From: Puffinus mauretanicus
Taxonomy: Eukaryota; Chordata; Aves; Procellariiformes; Procellariidae
Length of the DNA: 64,000 nt
Direction: 5' to 3'
Assembly (NCBI GenBank): GCA_023333565.1
Contig: JAJKFH010001164.1
Coordinates: 186,001 to 250,000 of the forward strand
Positions 38,501-59,600 of the stretch are shown piece after piece. Every line of letters begins with the position of its first letter. Position 1 is the first letter of the stretch. The notes beneath the pieces were generated by a model. It saw only the letters and a list, made by a program, of their open reading frames with translations. It ran no database searches and was not told where the DNA came from. A program made the position numbers and the translations under genes.

Positions 38501-40595
38501 GTGCCAGAGACTAATATCCCAGTAGTAACATATAACTTTACTATATTAATAATATTTCTCTAGACTTGAAAAGCTATTGTGTTTCAGTCCACATGCAAAA
38601 ACATTAATTCTGATGGAATTTGATTTTGCTTGGGCCATGAAATTAATGAAGAAAACTGTTGACTATTCTTCCTATACAACATAATCAACACTGCAAACAC
38701 TGTTTAGTTAAGGATATGTTTGCGCAAACTGCTCTAGCACAAAGAACAACTGATGAAGAAGGATTTAATCACATAAAATTCTTGAAAGCAAGACGAAGCC
38801 AATCCTTTTAAATTACTCAAGTACTGCTTAAACCCTGTAATTAACATATAGTAATAAATATTTCATCTTTAACAAGCCTATTGGGAGCAGTTTGTTAAAC
38901 ATTTATTTCTAGTCACGGGGAATTATGTACCATCATTTTATCATGTTCTGTAGCAGACAATTTTATTTTATCATCTTTATTTTATCCACAGCAGTGGAGA
39001 CACTCATTTGGGGAAATACACTCTTTCCTCAAATGTAGAGAAACATACTCTTTCTTCACATGTGTTTTGCTTTTTAGTAAGTTTACCCTCGCAAAGTCCT
39101 GGCCAGCACACAGTGATGGTTCACATCTACTTGGTGGCCTCTCCTGTGGAACCGACTTAGCACAGATACGGGAGCTCTACTGGAAACCCCAGCAAGACCG
39201 CCCAAGGCGTCACTGCAGAAGTAACCTCGCAACCTGGGCAAGGTCACTTTGGGAGACTAGAGAGAAGAACCGAGGTCTCCTCTATGGCACAGCCCCCGGC
39301 AGAGGATACCGGGGGTGCATTTTCAGGCACCTTCTAACATTGACCTGCACTTTTTCCTCTACCCCAGGTAGCATCGCAGGTGCAGGGAAGAATCTGTGAG
39401 AGCACTAAACATCGCTGCCCTTCAGCCAAGCCCCTGTGCAGACAGCTGTTACCCCACTGCAAGGCCAGCTGAAATGCGGCCACTTAAACCACTACTAAAA
39501 CAAACCCGTTTTACTGACAGTGTCTTACGTCAATCCAAGGGAAATAATCGAGAGCCAAGCTGAGCTTTCACGCAGAGCTTCTTCGCTTGCGGTAGTCTGA
39601 GCACACCCTCCCTCCTGAGGGGAGGAGAATATAAAGCTGGCTGGGTATGACATGGGCAGAAAGTTTCTCCATGCTCCTGTATGAGAGTATCAGCGAATTT
39701 ATGGGCTATTGAATGGGAAGTAAAGATTTCTGCAACAGAAATTATATTTCAGTGTTTCATGCAGCATCTTTAGTGATGACAATTGTTTTCCCCTCTAAAC
39801 AAATTAGATCTCCATTTGCCATTAATGACTGCATCACTTAAATATCACTAAGGAACCGCCTGGTGCGCTTATTAATAATTGAAAAATTTGAAGAACTCTG
39901 TGAAACATTTTCAATCAAAGTTAATAAATCTCTAAAATATTCTTTTTCCTGAATAATTTTTTCTTTTGTTCTTCTATTCCTTTTGGATAATAGGCTACAT
40001 TTTAAATAATGGCATTAAGAAAAGCACAATCTGAAATAAGAGTTGAGAAGTATCTAAAATCAGAAGTGGTTTCAACAGTTAAAAACAAAACCAAGAATTA
40101 GAAAAGAGGCAATATTAATCTGTTTCCTTCTTGGAAGTATGTTGAATTTCTATTTCAGTCTGCATGCTGTTTCCTGATATCTTACACTGATGATTAAGAA
40201 AATGCACCCACTTAACCTCTGTCCTTGTTCTGCATAAACATGAAGAAAAACTTTCAATAATCATTTTTTAATCAGTAGAGTCCATCAAATCGAGACTCCT
40301 ATTGCTACACAACTGGACTTCGCAGACTACTAAATGACCAAAGGGAACAAAAAAAAATACCTAAAACTTTTTGATCAGAGCTAGCAGAAATCTTGAATGC
40401 CTTTTGCCATTTAAAACTTCATGTTGGAGTTACTCTACCCAGTAACCTTTACTACCCAAGAAGAAGGGCAGAAAGATACATGCAAAATTACCCTCATCTG
40501 CAGGGATTTTTTTGGTGTGCTAGAACGGTCCATGTTTTCATCAGCATAGCACGGTTGTACGACAGGTACAATCAAAGCTCCGAGACCTACAGTCT
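32536..40595 (+). other. Intergenic, no supported gene
   Basis: About 8 kb of AT-rich DNA with homopolymer runs (for example near 37000-37022 and 37847-37858). A weak possible relic of the last C10orf53 exon near 39369-39420 is discussed as a finding. Otherwise nothing is supported. Confidence 0.6.
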
Positions 40596-41190
40596 TGTCC
40601 ACGGGACGCGGGAAGAGCCGCGGTCCGGTGTCTGTCCCTCCCAGCAGACCTCGCCTGGGGGTGATGGCTGCAGCCTGCAAAGGGCAGGTCATTCTTCACC
40701 GCCGCCCAGGGAAGGACGAGGGATTTTTAAAGGGTTTGTTTTGCTGTGGGGTTTTTTTTGTTTCGTTTTTAAACAAAACATGTGCTTCTCTACCAGCGTT
40801 CGCTCAAAGGTTTCCTCACCTTTTCCAAACAAACCTCACGGCACTTGCACTGCGCGTGGCAGTAGTTACACGTCCCGAGCAGCTTTTGCCAGTGGCTTGC
40901 ATCAGAAATCCCCGGCCACCCTGTGAGTTTTTCTCTAGGCCTTGAAGTCCTCAGAAGCTCTGATAATAACTCCAGGGATGGTGTTCCCTTCGCCCCGAGG
41001 GCAGGATGAGGCACCCTTCCCCGTTCTCACCAGGCGGGTCTCTTACCCGCCCCTAGAAAGCGCCGGGAGCCTGTGGCCCCTTTCCCTCCCGAGCCATCCT
41101 CAGCCTCCTTCGCCAGAGTTTAACTCCGTAACTCTTGTCCCTCCTACAGCAGCAGGGGCCAGCCACAGGGGCCCCGCCACAGCCCCCCAT
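40596..41190. promoter_or_regulatory. GC-rich block, weak CpG island
   Basis: Raised G+C with clustered CpG at its left end (about 40600-40625), standing out from AT-rich flanks. No gene is attached. It could be a regulatory element or a relic promoter. Confidence 0.35.
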
Positions 41191-44079
41191 TCTGGGGAAA
41201 ACAAGGTGAAGTACTTGAAGCATTTAGGGGGTGATGCAAAGGAGACAGGGATGGGCCAGCTGGGACCAAACCCTGGGCTTTAACCCAGTAACCACGGGCA
41301 GCGTTTGCTTGGCCGCCCCCCCAGAGGCCAGTCCCATCAACCATAATTAAGTAGTCACCTGTGCTGGGCAACTCATTAGCATGGCAGGTGCCCTGGCAGA
41401 CCCCACGGCCCAGCGCCAACCTGAGCAGTTGCCTGTAAAATTAAAACACTGAATTCACCAAACCGACACACAACAGCAGACTTTTTTTCTTCCATCTTTG
41501 ACCAGACTTGTTAACTTTACAAAGATATTCCATCTGCTTTTAGGGATGTTCTGGCTTTATGTGATTTTTGAGTGCGCCTCTATTTCGTGTTTTAAACAAC
41601 GTTCAAAGTCATCTGTACCACTGGCAAAAAGCTAGACTGAGCAACAGGAGTCTGTGACACCTGCGTAAAGTTAATAGCAATCAAAAAGACTGATTTTTTG
41701 ACACATGCACATGTGCGTGCATGCGTGCGCCTAGAGCAGAGGCTCCCGAGCTTTCACTTTGCTATGAGCAGTGGTTATTCCCCGCTCTGTATGAGGCAGC
41801 TGCTCTGCTGCTTCTGCACCAAGGTAAGAGCTACCAGCGCTCTTAAGACAGCGGCCAGAGGGTCCAGCCAAGGGGTTCTTCAGAAAAAAGAAACCCAACA
41901 AAAAAGACACAAAGACTGTCCTCCCAACACACACACTTTCATCTACTCAGTTCAAACAATGCACAGACATTCCTGTTTCTTGCCTAGTCTCATACATTAA
42001 TTTTTACCTCCTAGAACAAGCAGAATGGCTCCCTTTCCAGAGAACGGCTTACTCCTCTGCTCTAGCAGAGCGACTCCAGCTGCACCGTGGGAAGAGCAAA
42101 GGTCTCCAAGCACACCCCTGCTGTTAGCGCAGTTCATCAGGTAGCTGCTAGGAAACAAAAATAATTCTGTGACAGAAGTTGTTTGTCTTAGTGAGTCTTC
42201 TAGTGAGTCTTTTACTGTTGTGTCTTAGTGAGTCTTTTACTGTTAGTGTTTTACCACCACTGCATGATGTGGTATCTCACCCGCAAATACGATGAAGTCA
42301 ATTGATTCTAACATTCGCTGTTTCTTCCTTCTGAGCTACAAAGCTGTGATTTGAATTTCAGTGCAGATTATTTGCAGAAGAGGCTTATATAATACTTCAG
42401 TCCTTCTCAAACACTCTACAAAGATTAATTGATTGCTATTTAGTATGTAAAAAGTATTTAACTTGTCAGCTAGTTCTAACAAAGTATTTGTTTTCTGTGA
42501 GATCAGAGAGATATTAACCTGGCTTAAAGCTGCCATTACACAAACTTGCATTCATTGCTGATAATGTACCTATTTAATGTGCATCGATTTAAGAACTCTG
42601 TAAGAGTTTTTTATTCAAGTGGCCTCGTTGAAGAAAAGCAGCAGAATTCTGCAAATAAGTATAGCCTCTGCATTTAGCAATTTATAATGCTTTAGTAGCT
42701 TTTGAACATTTACTACCTGGAAGTGCAGGCAACAGGAAAAGTAATTCAATAGAAACATGTGTTGAGCCAACATGTTTGGAGAAATAAATTCCTGTGTTTA
42801 GAAATTAGAGAAGTTAATTCCAGTCTAGTTCCAGTATTTTAAAAATTCTGCTTGAAATAGAAATGTGTTCACTTATTACTTTAAAAAATTAGAATAGAAT
42901 AAAACAAAATATTCTAATATAACCTCAACTATAGGTTTACTATTACTGCTACTACTACTTTTAACCCAATGTTTTGAATAATTATCTTTTTCTAGTCCAA
43001 ATGCTGTCTCTCTCACTGCCACTACATTTAAATAAGCCACTATTGAGGGAACAAACAGAAAATGGAAAAATGAGCTGCCCTGGCACTCTTACGAATGGGA
43101 TGCTAGTGCCAGCACTCAAAGCAGAAACTGCCAAAAAGAACAGCCATAACAGAGAATTTCGTTCTTACATATTTTTATTTTATTGTTTTTTTTACATTCT
43201 TTGATGGAATTTTTATGCAACTATTATGCCAGAATCTATGATACACAATGAAAATGGAAACCTGTCATTTACCACTTACATTTCTATGTTAATTTTGTTT
43301 TCTACCTCTGCATATAGTGTGGCATAAGTGCGTTTATCATATTTCATGCAGCACTGACCTGCCTTATGCAAACTGAGAATACAATAAACGGTGCCAGCAA
43401 TATGTAGCGGCACTCAATTCTTGCCACAGAAACAAGCATTCGTAAAAGCATTAAAATACTTCTGGTGATGGTTACTGCCTATCAGCTTAATGTTTTGAGC
43501 TACAGAAAAGGACAGGAGACAATCTTTGCTGCTGTCAACTGCAGTACTTTCCAAGTTCATTAGATTTCAAAAGACCGAATTAGCTTCACTGTTTCAATGA
43601 GAGAAAAGGCAACGAGCCTGATTTAAAAGGATGCTACCGAGTTTCACAAACATTAGACTAAGTTTGGTTCTGGATCCCATGGTAAGTACCTTACCACATC
43701 AATTTTATGCTCTGACAGAAGGATTTTTTTTTTCACCATCCTGTTGTCTCCAGGCCAAATAAAGGGACAGCATAAGGCACACATCCCTTTTTGGTAACCT
43801 GCTTGGACAAGTAGTACCTGATCATAGCTAGAAGTTTTTAATACAGGTTTTTATTTTGACGAGAGAAGCAGCTTTCCAGCATCACCTGACTCTTCCCATC
43901 AGGCATAAACTGCCAAGCCTTATGTCGTCGCAGCCCATACAGCAGCAGCAGGGTAAAACTTACTGCCAAGGACACAACCACGTCCCAGGAGCACGCTCAG
44001 GACAGGGAATTGGAGATGGGGGTGAAGTCTCCTCTGCCTGTTTTCCAGTCCCCTGTCATGATGTATCGAAGCGGCTGCT
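41191..44079. other. Intergenic, one small tandem repeat
   Basis: Apart from the short repeat at 42183-42250 I see no structured element. A good donor-like site (AAG then GTAAGAG at 41820-41829) has no exon evidence around it. Confidence 0.6.
42183..42250 (+). repeat. Short tandem repeat of a TTAGTGAGTCTT unit
   Basis: Three copies of AGTGAGTCTT occur, at about 42189, 42201 and 42226. The last two are followed by TTACTGTT, giving a nested short minisatellite. Confidence 0.75.
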
Positions 44080-44590
44080 CAGCAGACCCAGCACGGCCCT
44101 CCAGGCACGCAGGGCCCTTGCGCAGCTGGTTACTGCTTCCTGCTTCCACACGGGCACGGCCGTGCCCCTGCGTCCTACTGCCCCGCTTGCCCTGTGAATT
44201 GCGCAGCTCCCTCTGCCAGCCAGCAGAAAGAAGGGAGGAAGTCTCTGCCGCTACACAGCCTGGCGTTGCTGAAAGCTGCAGTCCCGAGCTTCACCCAGCC
44301 CCAAGTTCTCCCGGGGCCGAGGGAAGAGGACTTCTGGCAACGCTAGTTCCTATGTCGGGGGGGAGCGGAGAGCTGTGCACCCGCCGTCCCGCGCCGCGCA
44401 GGGAGCAGCAGCAGCGGCGCTGGGGCCAGGCCGCAGGGCAGCGCAGCGCAGCGCCTTCCGGGCGGGCAGCCGCGGCCTCCGGGGAAGAGAAACCACCCCC
44501 GCTGCTCCCTCCCCTCCGGCACCTGCGCTACGCCAGCCGTACACAGAGCCCGCTCTTGGAGGCGGTTCGCTCTCACGTCCATACGGAAAG
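44080..44590. promoter_or_regulatory. CpG island, orphan
   Basis: About 500 GC-rich bases, most dense at 44340-44580, with frequent CpG, between the C10orf53 position and the 3' end of OGDHL. No exon or start of a known gene is seen, so it is an orphan island. It may drive an unannotated non-coding transcript (inference). The 200-codon plus-strand frame across it is composition-driven. Confidence 0.55.
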
Positions 44591-45822
44591 CACACGGGAA
44601 TTGATATCCTAACTGACAAGTAAACACAAGGGACAAAAACCAAATCAGTTACTACTTGTACAAAACCACAGCATGTGCCTTTGGTCAATCAGCACCTGCT
44701 GCTTGCCCACCTTCCTCTTAACACAAAAAAGGGGGACTAAATGAGGAATTGCCACTTCAGAGTCGAATTAATGTCAGCAAGGAGGTGTGAGGCAGGGATT
44801 AGCACTGGACAAAGCAGAGAACCCACTACTTGTTGCACAAACACAGATTTCTCATTCAAACGCAATCTTTTTACGGGGGATACCAGGTCAAAGAAAAGCA
44901 GATCCTAGTAGTTTGGTGAGGGAAGGAGCGTTCATCCAAAATGAGGATGTTCACAGGACCCCACGGTTCCCTAATAACACAGAGCAGGCAGCCCAGGGAG
45001 TGGGAGCAATTGGTGCTGTCACCTCTTTTTAAGTCATTTGATGCTGAATTCTCCTGCTGATCACCCACTACTCTGTCAGCTGTGGTCTTGTGCAGACTTC
45101 TTCCCTCCTCAGCTACCCCCAACAAACCTTTTCTTGGTCCCTTTTATTTCTGCCTTCATCATCCTCCTCCACCTTATACCTAAGTGGTCTACACCACTTT
45201 TGTTATCACCCATAGTTTAGCAACTTTGTAATCTGACTGCCTATTTCCAGCTCCTCCTCACACCACCAGGCTACCTTACCATGCCCTAACAACCACAGCC
45301 AGTACGTTTCTCTACCAAAGTCATCTATCAACTCTCTGCTTCTCAGTTTCATTACTCCTCTCCACTACATCTAGAAATAACTGTCAACCATTTTCCTTGT
45401 AACAATGCATCTTGTTTCCTTAGTGGCTCCCAAACGTACTCTCTTCTTTTTCAGGGATGTGCATAACTACCGTGCTGTCCATGCCTGCGCTATTTACTTA
45501 CAATAATTAGACAGTGCCCACAGACTGAGATTGGAGACTCACTGAGCTAGACATTGCATTCTTGGATAGGAGACTCTCCTTGTGCCAAAGAGGTGCCAAT
45601 CTAAATAGGCAAGTGACAAAAAATGGGGGAAGGTAACTTGGAATTTTTTTTTTTTCCTTACAAACTGGGGAGCAAGGTGCATATTAATGAAGTCAGCTGC
45701 TGAATCGTTTTATCTGACAAAGCAAAAATACATAATTTCCAGTATTTTTCCCACATTTATTTCTTTTTTCAGATACAGTGATTTGAGAGACTACTAGTCA
45801 GAGATGGGTCGGTGCCCTGCAG
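44591..45822 (-). other. 3' flank and likely 3' UTR of OGDHL
   Basis: Read on the minus strand this is downstream of the OGDHL stop. The first AATAAA on that strand is at 45761-45756 and another is at 45148-45143. There is no coding sequence. Confidence 0.6.
45756..45761 (-). terminator. Candidate OGDHL polyadenylation signal
   Basis: AATAAA on the minus strand, 62 bases past the stop codon. It is the closest hexamer, but a later one (45148-45143) is equally possible. Confidence 0.35.
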
Positions 45823-55432
<9,610 letters not shown>

Positions 55433-55827
55433 TCATTAAAAAAAATTTAAATTAAAACAAAACCAAAATGAGAGCATGAACTGGATTTTTGTAGCCCTGT
55501 TATAAATCATGCAGTTTTCAGTAGTACCATTTCCCTCAGAAAGATTAGCAAATAATGTTTTTCCAATACTGACTATAATCCTTCAAACTTTTTCTCAAAC
55601 GTTTAAATATTGTAGGAGTTTTTAAATGAACTAAAACCCCTCCCTTAGCTCAGACTTCTGTGTGCTGTTTTCCTGAGAGCTCACTGAGGTAGGTACTATC
55701 TTTTCCTGTAAAAATCCACTTACAGCCCAGTACTAGTTCAAGAAGCTACTTGTTAATTTTATTATTTTATTAATTTTATTGCACAGCCCTGCACAACACT
55801 GTCTGGTTTTTTTTCCCCCCTCTCATA

Positions 55828-55975
55828 AGTGGTTGAGTCACCATCCCTGGAGGTACTTAAAAGATGTGTAGACGTGGTGCTTAGGGACATGGTTTAGTGG
55901 TGGACTTGGCAGTGCTAGGTTTATGGTTGGACTTGATGATGTTAAAGGTCTTTTCCAACCTAAATGATTCTATGA
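55828..55975 (+). mobile_element. CR1 LINE 3' end, short fragment
   Basis: About 150 bases of CR1 3' sequence from AGTGGTTGAGTCACCATCCC to TTCCAACCTAAATGATTCT, antisense to OGDHL. It is followed by a T run. It contains no complete coding part. Confidence 0.9.
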
Positions 55976-56229
55976 TTTTTTTTTTTCCCCTGCATATGAG
56001 AGGGGGAAAAAAAAATTATTGGTGAACAAAATTATTGGTGACATCGATCTTCAATCTATAGGCAGGATCCTAGTCTTCGGATCTTCAAAAAAACTTGAAC
56101 ATAATACATGCATGAGAGACACATCTGGGACTTGGGTAAACAATCCTTTCTTTGGCAGGGTTAAGGACGCTTTAGGTCTCTGCCTCAGTGGCAGAGAGGA
56201 GACCAGAAGTGCTCTTCATGGGGAGGACA

Positions 56230-56692
56230 CTCACTACAAGAAAGACATTGAGGTGCTGGAGCGTGTCCAGAGAAGGGCAACAAAGCTGGTGAAGGGACTA
56301 GAGCACGAGCTGAGGGAACTGGGGGTGTTTAGTCTGGAGAAGAGGAGGCTGAGGGGAGACCTCATCGCACTCTACAACTACCTGAAAGGAGGTTGTAGCG
56401 AGGTGGGTGTCGGTCTCTTCTCCCAAGTAACAAGCGATAGGACGAGAGGAAATGGCCCCAAGTTGCACCAGGGTTTAGACTGGATATTAGGAAAAATTTC
56501 TTCACCAAAAGGGTTGTCAAGCATTGCAACAGGCTGCCCAGGGAAGTGGTGGAGTCACCATCCCTGGAAGTACTTAAAAGATATGTAGGTGTGATGCTTA
56601 GGGACATGATTTAGTGGTGGACTTGGCAGTGCTAGGTTTATGGTTGGACTTGATGAGCTTAAAGGTCTTTTCCAACTTAAATGGTTCTATGA
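56230..56692 (+). mobile_element. CR1 LINE, 5'-truncated copy
   Basis: Starts inside ORF2 ([19 protein letters not shown], then [19 protein letters not shown]) and runs through the 3' UTR to AAATGGTTCTATGAT. Relative to typical copies it has lost a few bases in the CACCAGGG-TTTAGACTGG region, shifting the frame. It is non-functional and antisense to OGDHL. Confidence 0.93.
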
Positions 56693-59600
56693 TATCACTA
56701 CTTCAGCTAGTGAAAACAGAAAGACATAACCTTCTCCCTCTCCACTCTGTGTCAAAGATCTCAACCCATTTTCGGGTGATTTACAGTAGCAGGGAGTGCA
56801 GAAATTTCCCTAAACTTGTGCTGTTTGAACTGTAAATTCATCAACTCCATACAGAGCAGAAGGGCCACGCATTCCTACTTACTCAGCCGTACCAGCTTAA
56901 TGCAGCAGGACAAACGTACAGCAGCAGCCCGGTTGACAGCAGCTCAGGTGTTCTGCACAGAGCAAGCCAGGCAGCTTGTTGTCTGCTCTTAAGACTTGTC
57001 AAGGCCCAAACATAACTGAAGGCTCTCGACAGGCTCCACGGGTATCTCTTAAAAGGCAGAAACAAATTATTGCTCTCACTGAGAGACCTGCTGCAGTATG
57101 ATAAAGGCCCAGCTCTACAACAGGACCTGGGGAGATGATTGGCAAAGAGGGAAAAGAAAACCAAATCAAACTGCTACTGCAATGTAAGCTAGGTAATTGA
57201 TTCCTAGTAGCTCTGCTTAGGCAAAAGACAGGGAACTACAAGGGTGTTTGCTATCTACGGCCTCTGCTGTGTAGCTTTAAAAAAAATGCAGAATTTTGTG
57301 TCACGTCAGAACATGAAAACCTAGCTATGTGCAATGTACCTGTCTCAGTTTAATGACCACGCTTAAATTTAATATGTACCACGTTCCCTAGTGAATACCT
57401 AAATGTATCTAATAATATAAAAATATATATTTGATCTCTGCTCATATTTTCCTTTGACACTTTGATATAGCTGAGCCTGGAGTGCTGAGCTAATACCTGT
57501 ACTCATATTCTACACCTATAGTTTGGAATGATTAAAACCAAAAAAATTAAAGCTCTCAGTAAAAAAACAGTGCTACATAGCAGTGCTATGGATGTAGAGG
57601 TTCTGACTGAGGGAAAACTGATTTCAATACACGTAGAGAATAAATGGATAAATATGTTTTAAGTTCTGCACAGAATATAAAGATCTGTTTTCAAATACAG
57701 AACTGCAACATGGGAAGACTCTCGCTGAAGGTTAGCCCAGCAGAGCAACTAGCTTTGCTGTTGTACAATTTTATTTAAAAAGCTACGATAATGAGTTGTA
57801 ACTATTTCCTGAGTGATTGCAAGACTGTAAAAAACCTCAGAATGAGCTAACAGACTGATATGGATTTCTTATCTCTTTACAGCTTCTTTATTTTAAGATC
57901 TGCATATGTAACCTAAGTTGCAGAGGGAGTCCCATCCCACTACCACTGATCTACACTGAACTCAGCTTCACGTTTTTGCTATGTACAAGTCACTGTAATT
58001 TCCACTTTTGCCTGGTTTCCTTACACTGACACGGTAGCCACTCAAATGCTGTTCTACAACACAGGCTTGATAGCAAGACCAGCTTAGGCCAAAACGAACA
58101 CAGTTTCTGGTAACAAAATATCTGTACTGCTTAATTTGTCCCACTGGCTCCCAGCCTCCCCCCACCCCCAAAGAGTCACCAGAGTAGTATACATTTAATT
58201 AAGACAGAAATGTGCCTAAGACTGGCATTTGGGATGCAGAGAGAAATCCCTTCACATCTGAGAGGACGGTACACCTATCCGGATACTATGCGTTAATTTG
58301 GGTTTCTCCTCCTTTTTTAACTTGCAGACATTCTCAGGAGTACAGGACAAAAATATTAATCTGTAAAACCTCATGTTGTGGATAGTATTTCCTAGACCCA
58401 AAGGTGGCTATGAGCCCAAATACAATCACAAGTCAGGAACCTAATACGCCTCCTAAATATTGTGTATCAGTAAAATCCAATACTGCTTTCTGACCACCAG
58501 TATTTAGCAAACTACAGTAAACTGCTGCGAAGCCATGATAAAACCCAAAGTCATTGGAACTATAGTTTCTGACTCTGATCAAACCCACTCTACAACTCTT
58601 CTGATTAGAAAAGTTTCAGGAACTTCAGAAAACTCAGGCTTCCTGGAAGAGACGAGCTTCAGCAGGGGTCACCAGCAAGTGATAGCTGACATCTGTCATA
58701 TACTTAACATTTGTGATTTATACCCTGGTGACGGGAGGCTGCAGTCCCTCTAGGAGAGCCTCTCTTTGTGGAATTCAGTGGATAAGAGAATTACTTCAAA
58801 GAGAACTATAATACAAAAAACCTATATAAGCAATAATAGACAAATACCTAGAATACCTTTAAGATGGTCTTGCATTCCAGGCATTAAAAAAATTTAATAT
58901 ATTATGAGATAGAAGAGAACAACATGTGGCACGTACAGCATAAGAGTTACTTTGATGTTATCAGTGCAAGGTAATTGACTTAGCTATGGAGGAAGATTTC
59001 GGGATCGAGTCAAACCTATTCAACCCTTCTTTGCCCTTTTTCGTTTTTGTTCAACTTTTACTTTATGTTTGCCATAAGGGAGATACTCAGAGCTCTAAGC
59101 TAAGATTGAGGTCTTCATGTGCTGGATGCCACGAACATACACAAGTACTTCCTTCCCTGAAAGTTTTACCCAAATCAAGCTGGAATTAAAAAAAAAAAAA
59201 AAAAAGAGAGTGAAGGACAAGCATTTCCACCTTATAAAATTGAGAACTAATGAACATGAGGTTACAGAAAGTTTAAAGTAACTTATCCAGTTCCACAAGG
59301 AAAACCCTCAACAAAACTACTGAGATTAGTCATGTATCAAAGAAGTCCCTCTGTAACGTGAACTACAAGAACATCCTTCCAACACTTGGCATGAAGTTTT
59401 GACATAGGTCATCTATGCATGAAACTGAAATTGCTTTAGCTTAATGCGATGACTACAGCTAAATAGGAACTACAGGATTTCCTTCTTCTGCTCCAGGAAC
59501 AGGCTCTTCAGTCAATGTCAGTATACAAACTTTCCTGGAAGGTCAGTAGAGGGACAACCGCAGGACAAATTAACTCCATGAGAGAAAAAGCGACACGAGC

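Noticed and set aside
41698..41829. Open stretch ending in a strong donor-like AAG/GTAAGAG
   Set aside because: A single donor match without a partner acceptor, homology or conservation evidence.
43660..43690. LDPM followed by a donor-like GTAAGT as a C10orf53 last-exon candidate
   Set aside because: Only three residues match, the surrounding residues do not, and a terminal exon should not end in a donor.
44010..44612. 200-codon plus-strand open frame
   Set aside because: It lies over a CpG island, is low in complexity, and has no homology I recognise and no splice or start context.
56019..56588. 189-codon plus-strand open frame
   Set aside because: Its recognisable part is CR1 ORF2. The upstream part is chance open sequence joined to the truncated element.
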